Source: Thermoanaerobaculia bacterium (GTDB taxonomy: Bacteria > Acidobacteriota > Thermoanaerobaculia > Gp7-AA8). From it: a DNA stretch of 64,000 nucleotides. Shown here piece by piece: positions 25,175 to 33,418 of this stretch; the stretch's first letter is position 1; each line of letters opens with the position of its first letter. The notes under the pieces are model-generated. The model was not told where the DNA came from. It worked only from the letters and a program-made list of their open reading frames with translations, and searched no databases. The position numbers were made by a program, and so were the translations under genes. The stretch is taken from positions 124,001-188,000 of the forward strand of contig JADGNZ010000002.1 of NCBI GenBank assembly GCA_017883205.1, in the 5' to 3' direction.

Positions 25175-25228
25175 CCAGCGGAACGCTGGCGTCCCGCCGG
25201 CTGGCTCGGCGGCGTCCTCGCCGCCGCG
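25175..25228. repeat. Short palindromic repeat before purQ
   Basis: CCAGCGGAACGCTGG and GGCGGCGTCCTCGCCGCC are two adjacent inverted repeats. The second is a hairpin candidate in the purQ leader. They resemble other dispersed GC-rich palindromes in the window. Confidence 0.6.
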
Positions 25229-25265
25229 AATGACAGTTCATCACGCGCCGCTTAGAATCAACCTG

Positions 25266-25961
25266 ATGAAATTCGGCGTCGTCCTCCTTCCCGGCTCGAA
25301 CTGCGATCACGATGCCGTTCACGTCACGCGCGACCTGCTCGGCGCGGACGTCGACGTGCTCTGGCACAAAGAGACCGATTTGCGCGGTGCCGAGTGCGTG
25401 ATCATTCCGGGCGGCTTTGCGTACGGCGATTACCTTCGCGCTGGTGCGCTGGCCAAGTTCGCGCCGATCATGGATTCGATCCGGTCGCATGCGGCGAGCG
25501 GCGGGCTCGTCTTCGGCATCTGCAACGGATTTCAGGTGCTCACGGAAGTGGGGTTGCTGCCGGGGGCGCTGATGCGCAATCAGCACCTGCGCTTTCTCGG
25601 CCGCGATGTGTTGATCCGCGTCGAAGAGACCGACACGCCGTTCACCGGCTCCCTCGAGCGCGGCGCGGTGCTGCGCATGCCGATCGCGCATGGTGAGGGA
25701 AACTTCTTCGCCGACGACGCCACGCTCGATGCGCTGGAGCGCAACCGGCAGGTCATCTTCCGCTACTGCGACGCCGAGGGACGGCTCACGAGCGAGGCGA
25801 ACCCGAACGGCTCGGCGCGGAGCATCGCCGGCATCTGCAACAGCGGCCGCAACGTTCTGGGCATGATGCCGCATCCGGAGCGATGCGCCGAGGCGCTGCT
25901 CGGCAACAGCGACGGACTGGGCATCTTTCAGTCGATCGCGACCGCGATGGCAAAAGTCTGA
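25266..25961 (+). CDS. purQ: Phosphoribosylformylglycinamidine synthase subunit PurQ
   Basis: 231 residues from ATG 25266; an in-frame ATG at 25230 lacks family support. [19 protein letters not shown], the [11 protein letters not shown] loop, the nucleophile Cys in FGICNGFQ and the catalytic His-Pro-Glu in [10 protein letters not shown] are all present. It is the glutaminase subunit that supplies ammonia to PurL in step four of purine synthesis. The stop overlaps the start of the next gene (TGATG), so translation is likely coupled. Confidence 0.96.
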   Translation: MKFGVVLLPGSNCDHDAVHVTRDLLGADVDVLWHKETDLRGAECVIIPGGFAYGDYLRAGALAKFAPIMDSIRSHAASGGLVFGICNGFQVLTEVGLLPGALMRNQHLRFLGRDVLIRVEETDTPFTGSLERGAVLRMPIAHGEGNFFADDATLDALERNRQVIFRYCDAEGRLTSEANPNGSARSIAGICNSGRNVLGMMPHPERCAEALLGNSDGLGIFQSIATAMAKV

Positions 25962-28861
25962 TGCAGCGCCGCATCCTTGTTGCTGCGCTGCTCATGACCG
26001 CGCTACTCGCGCCTATTGCGCGTTCTCAGGAAATGCCCGAGGTTGCGCGCGGCCTGATGGAAGACGCCGATCGCGCCCGGGAAACAAACCATCTCGACGA
26101 CGCGATCGCTAAGTACAAACGCGTCATCGAGGTCGCTCCGGCACTGGCGTCGGCATACGTCAACCTCGGCGCTCTCTACTTTCAACAGGGGAAGATCGCC
26201 GAGGCGTACGAGACATTCGTGCATGGCGTCGCGAACGCGCCTTCCAATCGAACGCTGCTCACGAACGCGGCGGCCGCGGGGCAGCAACTCGGCAAATCGG
26301 AGGACGCGCTCAAATACATCGACGCGGCGATCGAGAAGAACCCGCGCGACGCCGCGCTCCACTCGCTCCGCTCGTCGATTCTGCGCTCGATGAACCGGAA
26401 CGACGACGCGCTCGCCGCGATCCAGAAGGCAACGCAGCTTGCGCCGGACGAGGCAAAGTATCAGTTCAGCCTCGGTAATCTGCTCGTTCCGCTCGGGCGA
26501 AAAGACGACGCAATCACCGCGTTCCGAAAGGCGGTCGATCTCGATCACAACCTCCTGCGCGCCTACTACAACCTCGGCGCCGTCCTTTTCGAAGCGGGCC
26601 GCTACGAGGAGGCGCTCGGCGCGTACCGGATGGCGCTCGCGCCGATCGATCAGGCCTTCGCTAAGCATCAACCGGTGGAAGCGATTCAAGCCCGCGCCTA
26701 CGCCAACCTCGGCGCGATCTATCTCAAGCAACAGAAGTGGCCCGAGGCCATCGACGCCTACCAGAAATCCGCGAGTCTTGAGAACAGTACCGCCGCCCAC
26801 TACAACCTCGGCTTCCTCTTTTTCACGACCGGGAAGAACGATCGTGCGCAGGACGAGTATCGAAAGGCGCTGGCGGGCGATCCGTCGCTGCCGTTGGCGT
26901 ACCTGCACCTCGGCACGATTGCGTTTCGCGCGGCGAAGTACGACGAAGCGATCAAGGTGCTGAGCGATGGAATGCCGCACTATGACGCCGACTCGAAGCA
27001 CACGGCGCTCCGGCTACTCGGGCGAGCCCAACTCGCACACGCCGATCGTGAAGCCGCACGCCAGTCGTTGGAAGAGGCGTTGAAGCTCGACGCGAATGAT
27101 TCCGAGTCACTTCTTCTCCTCGGCCGGATGGCTCGACACGACAAGCGTCTCGACGACGCGAAATCGCTCCTCGAGCGCGCCCAGGCAGCGGCGCCGTCGA
27201 ATGCGGTCGTTACGCTCGAGCGCGCACTCGTGGCGCGCGACGCGAATGACCTGGCCAAGGAGCGGGCTGCGCTCGAAGCGCTTCTCGCGCACGATCCGAG
27301 CCGTGCGCCACTGCGCACCGAACTGAACGTCGTCATTGCACGCCAGAATCCGAGTGCCTCGACGCTTCGCGCTCTCCACGTCACCAATCCCGAAGTCACC
27401 GCGGTGCTCGACGCGTTGGATGGGAAGCGCGATGCGGCAGCAGCAGCGCTGGCGCACAGCACGTCGCCGGTCGCGCGAGGCGACGCCGGCATCCTGCTGT
27501 GGCAATTGGGGCGAAATGGTGAAGCAGTACCGCATCTCGCAGCGGCTCACAAAGCGTTGGCCGATTGGAATGAGGTGGCGCTCGCAGCAGGCGAAGTGGC
27601 GCTCGCCGAAAAGCGATTCGACGATGCAGCGGAGGCGTTGTCGGCAATCCGCTGCGAATCCGCGCTAAAGCCGACGGAGAACCGTGGCGCCACATTGGAG
27701 CTCGTGCTCGGATCCGCCGTTGACGTTTGCGCGCGCGCTCGCAGGTCGTTGACGAACGCGCTTCTGTCGCAGGCCGCCACTGTTCTCGATCAGGCGGCAA
27801 AGCGGCAGGACGAAGCCGGAGCCCGGCGCGCGCGTCAGATCGTCGAACGAGTGGCCTCGACCGACGAGCGCGAAAAGTCGCTCGCGCTCTTCCTCCGCGG
27901 GACGGCCGATCTCGCCGCGGGTGCGGACGCGTCTGCACGCGATGCGCTCGCGCGCGCGATCGCCGGCGATCTGCCCACTGCGATCGCAACCATGGCCAAG
28001 AAGAACCTGGAAGCCGCGCGGCCCGTCGAAGAAGCCCCGCAATCAACCGAGCCCTCGGCGCCGCAGCAGCGAAACACGGTCGTCGTCTTTCTTCCTGACA
28101 CGCCGGCGGAGAACGAGAAGAAGCTCGCAGAAGGCGCCACGGCCGTCGTCGGCAGCCTTGCCGCGGCGTCGTCGCTGCCGCTGAAGCCGGAGCTCTTTCG
28201 GCGTGCCGAGGATGCCCGCGCGTTCATCAATGCAAACCGCGAGAGCGTCGGCGTCGTCATCGCCAATCCCGAGTTTCTGCCGGGCGAATTCGCGCCGCGC
28301 TATGCCTTCAGCCACGATGGCCGGACGACGTATCGCCGCGTCGTGGTCGTGCCTGTGCGCAGCCAGGCGAAAGCACTGGCCGATCTCCGCGGAAAAACGG
28401 TCAGCGGTGTCGAAGCCCTCGGCGATGACGGCGCCGGCGTGACCAACCGCGTAGCCGACGATCTCACCGCACTCGCGAACGCACTCTACGGCCGCACCGA
28501 CGCGGCGCTCGTATCTGAATCAAACCCGCTGCTCGCCGATCACACGAAGGACCTACGCATCGTTCACACCACCGCACCGCAACCGATGCCGGTGGCCGCA
28601 TTTGGCCCGATGCCGGCCGCGGAGCGCACCGCGTTGGACGAGGCCTTCCGCTCGCTCTCCCGTTTGACGCTCGCACCACTGCAGATGAGCAGCGCTGTTC
28701 GCATCGGCGCCGAGCCACGTGTCGCCGCCAGGCGCGAGGTCCAGACGCCGCCGGCAGCAGCGCTCGGCCTCAAGATCGAGCCTCCCATCGAGCTGCCGTT
28801 TCGCGTGTCAGTCGAGTTACCGCGAGTCGAGATTCCGGAAGATATGTTCGGGCCGCCGTGA
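25961..28861 (+). CDS. Large secreted TPR protein with substrate-binding-like C-terminus
   Basis: 966 residues from the ATG overlapping the purQ stop. Signal peptide [20 protein letters not shown]. Residues about 30-650 are TPR repeats with typical motifs (ASAYVNLGALYFQQGKIAEA, ARAYANLGAIYLKQQKWPEA). A Pro/Glu linker follows, then a C-terminal domain of about 230 residues resembling periplasmic phosphate/phosphonate-type binding proteins (VGVVIANPEFLPGEFAPRYA, LADLRGKTVSGVEALG, DAALVSESNPLLAD). It is likely a periplasmic or surface scaffold. Why it is translationally coupled to purQ is not clear. Confidence 0.75.
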   Translation: MQRRILVAALLMTALLAPIARSQEMPEVARGLMEDADRARETNHLDDAIAKYKRVIEVAPALASAYVNLGALYFQQGKIAEAYETFVHGVANAPSNRTLLTNAAAAGQQLGKSEDALKYIDAAIEKNPRDAALHSLRSSILRSMNRNDDALAAIQKATQLAPDEAKYQFSLGNLLVPLGRKDDAITAFRKAVDLDHNLLRAYYNLGAVLFEAGRYEEALGAYRMALAPIDQAFAKHQPVEAIQARAYANLGAIYLKQQKWPEAIDAYQKSASLENSTAAHYNLGFLFFTTGKNDRAQDEYRKALAGDPSLPLAYLHLGTIAFRAAKYDEAIKVLSDGMPHYDADSKHTALRLLGRAQLAHADREAARQSLEEALKLDANDSESLLLLGRMARHDKRLDDAKSLLERAQAAAPSNAVVTLERALVARDANDLAKERAALEALLAHDPSRAPLRTELNVVIARQNPSASTLRALHVTNPEVTAVLDALDGKRDAAAAALAHSTSPVARGDAGILLWQLGRNGEAVPHLAAAHKALADWNEVALAAGEVALAEKRFDDAAEALSAIRCESALKPTENRGATLELVLGSAVDVCARARRSLTNALLSQAATVLDQAAKRQDEAGARRARQIVERVASTDEREKSLALFLRGTADLAAGADASARDALARAIAGDLPTAIATMAKKNLEAARPVEEAPQSTEPSAPQQRNTVVVFLPDTPAENEKKLAEGATAVVGSLAAASSLPLKPELFRRAEDARAFINANRESVGVVIANPEFLPGEFAPRYAFSHDGRTTYRRVVVVPVRSQAKALADLRGKTVSGVEALGDDGAGVTNRVADDLTALANALYGRTDAALVSESNPLLADHTKDLRIVHTTAPQPMPVAAFGPMPAAERTALDEAFRSLSRLTLAPLQMSSAVRIGAEPRVAARREVQTPPAAALGLKIEPPIELPFRVSVELPRVEIPEDMFGPP

Positions 28862-29432
28862 AGGGGGGTCGGGGGTCGGGGAAAGGCACGGTACCTGACT
28901 CTGACTGGTTCCCAGGCTCTCGCAAACGACGACGTCAACTTCTCGAATGACTCCATTCCTTACGATATCCGAAACGCAAGTCTCGATATTGAAGACTAGC
29001 CGTTCAACATTGCGGAGTCTTCGTTCAATATCGCAGAGTCTCCGTTTCGAAACGAAAAGTCTCCGTTTAACATTGGAGAGCCTCCGTTTCACATCAGAGA
29101 GCTTCCGTTTCACTTTGGAAAGCCTCTGTTTGACATTGGAAAGCCTCCGTTTGACATTGGAAGGCTTCCGTTTAACATTGGAGAGCTTCCGTTTGACATT
29201 GGAAGGCTTCCGTTTAACATTGGAGAGCTTCCGTTTAACATTGCAAAATTGCCGTTTAACTTTGGAAAGTCGTGGTGATTCGCGAGCCAGGATCAACGGC
29301 TTCAGCAATCTCTGTCTTGCCAAGGGGCGAATTGGCTTTATCTGATTCCAAAAGAATCGGGTTCGCTGACTTCGGGACGGATTTCGAGTGCGAGACCGCG
29401 TTAGGGATGATGGCGCCGATAGCGGGCCGTCG
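28862..29432. repeat. Intergenic region between convergent genes, holding array 2
   Basis: Starts with GGGGGGTCGGGGGTCGGGG, a partial copy of the family at 18491. The 21-bp array lies at 28964-29278. The remaining 150 bp to the kinase stop has no gene that I can support. Confidence 0.7.
28964..29278. repeat. 21-bp tandem array 2 (15 units, no indels)
   Basis: Fifteen consecutive 21-bp units without a single indel. The consensus starts AACATTGGAGAGCTTCCG and ends TTT. Units alternate between a GACATTGGAAGG form and an AACATTGGAGAG form; at 29153-29236 the pair is repeated exactly (42-bp higher-order repeat). The first five units are more diverged, including one with TTCGAAACG. It lies between the convergent TPR and kinase genes. 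The open heptad frame through part of it is a by-product of the 21-bp period. Confidence 0.95.
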
Positions 29433-30971
29433 TCACCCCATCTTGATCAGGCTAAGCGCGCCGCGCACGTCCATCGTCGAAAGGGGTCTTCGCATCACGC
29501 CGGCGACGCCGGCTTTTTCGAAGGTGTTGTCGAGTTGGGCGAGCATCTCGTCGGTCATGAGCACGATGGGGACGGGACGGAGGCGCTCGTCGCGCTGGAC
29601 GACGCGGACGAAGCCGAGGCCGTCGGCGGCGGGCTCTTCGCCTTTCGCCTCGGTGGGCAGATCGAAGCCGCCACGGATCCGGCTGTCGAGAAAGATGATG
29701 GCCGGGCTCTGCTCGAACGCGAGGTTGACGCCTTCGCGCGCGTTGTCCGTGGCCAGCACGCGGTAGCCCTCGGTCTTCAGAACACCGCTGAGAAGCGCCA
29801 GAGCCGCCGGATCGTGATCGATCACGAGCGCCGTCACGCGCTTCGAAGCGCTGCGCGTCATCGTCGCGGCCTTCTGCATGATGTCGATCCGGTCGAGCAG
29901 TTCGCGGGCGCTGCGCGGCCGGTCCGCAACTTTCTTCTGCAACATCGACGAGACGAGCTCGCGCGTGTCGTTGGAGATATTGAGCGAGCGATCGATCGGC
30001 TCCGGCGCGGCGTAGAGATGCGCCTCCAGCACTTCCTTGATCGACTTCGCGCGATACGGCAACTCACCCGTCAGCAGGCGGTAGAGCACGACGCCGCACG
30101 AATAGAGGTCCGACGCCGCCACGACCGGCTCGCAACGGAGCTGCTCGGGTGCCATGTAGTCCGGCGTGCCGGCCAACTCCTTCTGAACGATGTCCTGCGA
30201 CGTGGCCACGCCGAAGTCGGTGATGAAGGCCATCCGATCTTTGTTGAGCAGAATGTTCTCGGGCTTGATGTCGCGGTGCACGATCCCGAGGTCGTGGGCC
30301 GCGCGCAGCCCGCGCAACACCTGGCGCATGATCGCCAGCGCCGACTGTTCATCGAATGTCGTACGCCGCGTCAGATGCTTGAGGAGATTGTCGGCATCGA
30401 TGTACTCCATCGAGATGAATGGATAGCCCTCGGCGAACCCGAGGTCGAAACTCTGCACGACGTTGCGATGGCGGATGCGGCGCGCCAGCTTCAGCTCCGT
30501 CTTGAATCGATCGTACGCGTCGGGGTCCTCGTGGATCGGCAGCGAGAGCACTTTCAACGCCACCACCTCATCGATCGACTCATCGATCGCGCAGCAAACG
30601 TAGCCCATCGCGCCCGAGCCAAGGAAGCGCTGGATGCGATAGCGCCGCGCGAAGATCGTTCCCGGCGCCAGCATCGTCTCGACCGCGAGCGTGTTCAGGC
30701 GCGTCGAGTGCTCCCGCCGGACGGACTTGATCAGCGTTCCCTGCCCCATCGCCTCCTCGGGAGCGATGAACGTCGGGTACGTGTCTTCGTTGGTGGGGCC
30801 GTCGCTCACCAGCGTTGTCGACGTCAAGCTGCCGTCATGGCTCTGCACTCCCTGCAAGTGCGCAGGATCGCGCCGTCCGCACTGGCTGCAGAACTGGTCG
30901 ATGGGCCGCACTGCGGCGCCACAGGCATGGCACGTCAGGTCGTAACCCGGCGCGCGTTCAACGTCAGGCAT
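29433..30971 (-). CDS. Ser/Thr protein kinase with zinc ribbon and C-terminal receiver domain
   Basis: 512 residues from ATG 30971, which overlaps the STAS gene stop (ATGCCTGA). Zinc ribbon: C14, C17, C28, C31. Kinase domain about 111-370: FLGSGAMGY glycine loop, Lys140 in VVALKVL, HRDIKPEN 232-239, DFG 252-254, YMAPEQ. The last 130 residues are a CheY-like receiver: TALVIDHD acidic pair, LDSRI phospho-Asp, MTDE Thr; the conserved Lys is Arg (MRRPLS) and there is an insert of about 20 residues after the Asp. It likely phosphorylates the neighbouring STAS or other partners. Confidence 0.9.
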   Translation of the reverse strand: MPDVERAPGYDLTCHACGAAVRPIDQFCSQCGRRDPAHLQGVQSHDGSLTSTTLVSDGPTNEDTYPTFIAPEEAMGQGTLIKSVRREHSTRLNTLAVETMLAPGTIFARRYRIQRFLGSGAMGYVCCAIDESIDEVVALKVLSLPIHEDPDAYDRFKTELKLARRIRHRNVVQSFDLGFAEGYPFISMEYIDADNLLKHLTRRTTFDEQSALAIMRQVLRGLRAAHDLGIVHRDIKPENILLNKDRMAFITDFGVATSQDIVQKELAGTPDYMAPEQLRCEPVVAASDLYSCGVVLYRLLTGELPYRAKSIKEVLEAHLYAAPEPIDRSLNISNDTRELVSSMLQKKVADRPRSARELLDRIDIMQKAATMTRSASKRVTALVIDHDPAALALLSGVLKTEGYRVLATDNAREGVNLAFEQSPAIIFLDSRIRGGFDLPTEAKGEEPAADGLGFVRVVQRDERLRPVPIVLMTDEMLAQLDNTFEKAGVAGVMRRPLSTMDVRGALSLIKMG

Positions 30972-31353
30972 CGATCTCCATCGGTACGACGACATTCGGA
31001 GCGAGCTTCGCCAACGTGGGGATGGAAGCGCGCTGCCAGGTTACGTTGCGGTCATAGCGCAACACCAGACGGTAGCAATCAGGCGTCGATTTGCAGCGTG
31101 TGATCCAGCGAACGAGGGTGAGGATGCCCGAGCTGTTCATGAAATTGAGATCCTGAACATCGAGCTCGACCACTTTCACGTTGCGGCGCCGCGCTTCCTC
31201 ATCGATCAGCGTCCAGTAAGGATTCAGCGCATCGCCGGGATCGCGCATCTCCACCGCGCCACTCATGGCGATGCGCAGCGTGTCGCCGTCGAGCCTGGGG
31301 ACGATCGAGAGCGACTCGACCGTGAGAGGAACGAAACCACGCTCGGCGCTCAT
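30964..31353 (-). CDS. STAS-domain protein (anti-sigma factor antagonist-like)
   Basis: 129 residues. The middle holds VVELDVQDLNFMNSSGILTL, the STAS signature with the phosphorylatable Ser in NSSG, as in SpoIIAA/RsbV. About 20 extra N-terminal residues and a longer C-terminus (WQRASIPTLAKLAPN) than in RsbV. The cognate HATPase overlaps upstream and the SpoIIE phosphatase is next, so this is the switch protein of the module. Its stop overlaps the kinase start. Confidence 0.85.
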   Translation of the reverse strand: MSAERGFVPLTVESLSIVPRLDGDTLRIAMSGAVEMRDPGDALNPYWTLIDEEARRRNVKVVELDVQDLNFMNSSGILTLVRWITRCKSTPDCYRLVLRYDRNVTWQRASIPTLAKLAPNVVVPMEIDA

Positions 31354-31832
31354 GCTCCCTCCAGTTTGAAGATGGCGTGAATGGAGACTTCGTCGTCGTG
31401 GACGTCAAGCCGCAATCGCGCGCCCGCTTCGTAGAGAATCCGGATCAGACCGAGACGGCTCTGTCCCTCGGTCATCGCCGCCTCCTCCATTTTCTTCAGA
31501 TAGACCTGCTCCGGCTGACCGGTCTGGATGAGAGCGAGCTCGCGGCGCAGCGTGTTGATGTGATGCGGCTCGGCCTTGTTCTTCACGCAGACGTCGACCT
31601 CGTTCTCGGCCTTGGCGATCGAGATCTTGAGGTAGCCCTCTTCTTCCGAGGCGTACTTGACGGCGTTTTCGAGAAGCTCGGAAGCAGCCATCGAGATCTG
31701 CTCGGCGCGCTCTTTGTCCGAGAGCCCGATCATGAAAAAGCTCGCCACAAACTTGCGCACACAACTGATGTACGTCCATCGCGGCCCGAACCGCATCTCG
31801 ACGTAGTCGGAAGATAGCCGCTCCGTGATCAT
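31350..31832 (-). CDS. HATPase domain protein, RsbW/SpoIIAB-like partner-switch regulator
   Basis: 160 residues. ERAEQISMAASELLENAVKY holds the N-box of GHKL ATPases (E-L-x-E-N-A). The G-box region is atypical: there is no GxGG, only SRLGLIRILYEAGARL. Such proteins often bind STAS partners and may not be strong kinases. Its start is 4 bp downstream of the phosphatase stop, and its stop overlaps the STAS gene. Confidence 0.8.
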   Translation of the reverse strand: MITERLSSDYVEMRFGPRWTYISCVRKFVASFFMIGLSDKERAEQISMAASELLENAVKYASEEEGYLKISIAKAENEVDVCVKNKAEPHHINTLRRELALIQTGQPEQVYLKKMEEAAMTEGQSRLGLIRILYEAGARLRLDVHDDEVSIHAIFKLEGA

Positions 31833-31835
31833 TCT

Positions 31836-33284
31836 TCAGCTCCTTTTGACTGCCATCAGGCTGACGTCATCCTTCGGCGTCCCGGCCCACTGCCATGCCG
31901 TCGCGGCGATCGATGCGACGATCGTCTCCGCCGGCGCATCGTGAAGTCTCTTCAGTTCCGCGGTCAGCCGTTCGATGTCGTAACACTCTCCGGCCGTGTT
32001 GCGCGATTCGGTCACTCCGTCGGTGTGCAGCAATGCCACGTCGCCGCGGCGAAGCGAGATCGACCGGTCGATCGTGTGCGGCTCGACGTCGGCCGAAATG
32101 CCGAGCCACAACCCCTCGGTCGGCAGCCTCTCGACGCTCTTGTCCGCGGCACGATAGACGAGCAGATCGGTGTGCGCGCCGGCGTAGACGATCTTCCCGT
32201 CGTCTTCGATGCGCGCCACGACCATCGTCATGAACTTCTCCTGCCCGAGACGGGATTTGAGGTTGTAGAACATGGCGCGATTCAGAAGCGAGACGAATTT
32301 TGCGGGCGACTGGTGATGCCCATTCTGCTCGCAAAGCATCGTGAACATTGCCTGCGCCATCATCATGATCAGACCCGATGTCACGCCATGGCCGGTGACG
32401 TCACCGACACCAATCCACGCGCCGGCGCCTGTGCGGCGGAACTCATAAAAATCACCGCCCACTTCTTCGGCCGGCAGCATGATCGCCGAGATGTCGTAGC
32501 CGGGCAGCTCGAACGTCCGCGGCAAGACGGACGTCTGGATCGCCCTTGCCAGCGCCATTTCCTGATCGTGCTTTGCCAGGATCTCCGCGTCGCGCGCGCG
32601 GATCTCCGCCAGCATCTCGTTGAATCCATCGATGAGAAGGCCGATCTCATCGTTCGCTTCCTTCTCGACGCGTAGCGTGTAGTCCTTCTCGCGCGAGACG
32701 CGCTTCTCGGCGCGCAGCAGCCTGTGGATGGGACGCGTGATCGCGCGTTGGAAAAGCGATGCGAGGAGGAGCGCCAGAAACGCCGCGCCGACGTAGATAC
32801 CGCCGGCGATCTGCAGCGTGCGCGTCCGCCGCACGGCCATCTCGCTCAGATCGGAACGGACCGTGACGGTCCCGACGCGTGCGCCGTTGAAGAGCACCGG
32901 CCGCGTGACACCGATGTGCTGGGCATCAATCCACGCGCCATCGCGCGGCAACGCACCCGGCGTGTCGCCATCTTTCGCACGTGCGTACGTCGCGAACAAT
33001 GCGCCGTTGCTGTCGTAGATCGCAGCGCCGGTAATCTGCGGCTGCGCGCGCAACGCCGCGAGCGAGGCTTTCGCGCTCTCCTTATCGTTGAACGCGACCG
33101 ACGACGACGCGTTCTCGCCGATGATGCCGGCCAGAGTGTTGACGTCGCGCAGAACTTCGTCGCGAAAGGTGGAGCGATCGTACGCAGCCAGCGCGCCGAT
33201 CGTCAGCAGCAGCGCTGCCAGACTCGTCAGCATGAAGCCGGTCATCAACTTGCTGCGAATGGAGAGATCGCGAAAACGGACCAT
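31836..33284 (-). CDS. Membrane sensor with HAMP and SpoIIE-type PP2C phosphatase domain
   Basis: 482 residues. TM1 at about 13-35, a CHASE8-like extracytoplasmic domain (DRSTFRDEVLRDVNTLAGII, NASSSVAFNDKESAKASLAA, GAAIYDSNGALFATY), TM2 at about 158-178, then HAMP with ITRPIHRLLRAEKRVS, and a PP2C domain with ALARAIQTSVLPRTFELPGY, VGGDFYEF, GVGDVTGHG and LLHTDGVTES. It dephosphorylates a STAS partner. This is the sensory input of the four-gene overlapping operon; no sigma factor is encoded with it. Confidence 0.92.
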   Translation of the reverse strand: MVRFRDLSIRSKLMTGFMLTSLAALLLTIGALAAYDRSTFRDEVLRDVNTLAGIIGENASSSVAFNDKESAKASLAALRAQPQITGAAIYDSNGALFATYARAKDGDTPGALPRDGAWIDAQHIGVTRPVLFNGARVGTVTVRSDLSEMAVRRTRTLQIAGGIYVGAAFLALLLASLFQRAITRPIHRLLRAEKRVSREKDYTLRVEKEANDEIGLLIDGFNEMLAEIRARDAEILAKHDQEMALARAIQTSVLPRTFELPGYDISAIMLPAEEVGGDFYEFRRTGAGAWIGVGDVTGHGVTSGLIMMMAQAMFTMLCEQNGHHQSPAKFVSLLNRAMFYNLKSRLGQEKFMTMVVARIEDDGKIVYAGAHTDLLVYRAADKSVERLPTEGLWLGISADVEPHTIDRSISLRRGDVALLHTDGVTESRNTAGECYDIERLTAELKRLHDAPAETIVASIAATAWQWAGTPKDDVSLMAVKRS

Positions 33285-33418
33285 TTGTGTGAGTGGCTGA
33301 GTTTATCGCGGGCCCGGACGAATCATCGCTTCGACAAGTTTCTTGCGTTCTTTCCGGCGATGACACCAAACACGGCGCTCACCAGAAGGCCAGCCGAGCC
33401 CGCAACGCGCAACTCCTG

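Noticed and set aside
28817-29345. Frames of both strands in array 2 (SNVKRKL or SFRLTLE heptads)
   Set aside because: A 21-bp period without indels keeps any frame open until a stop by chance. No ribosome-binding site.
29388-31103. 571-residue plus-strand frame opposite the kinase gene
   Set aside because: Shadow of the kinase; Arg/His/Asp-rich with no domain.
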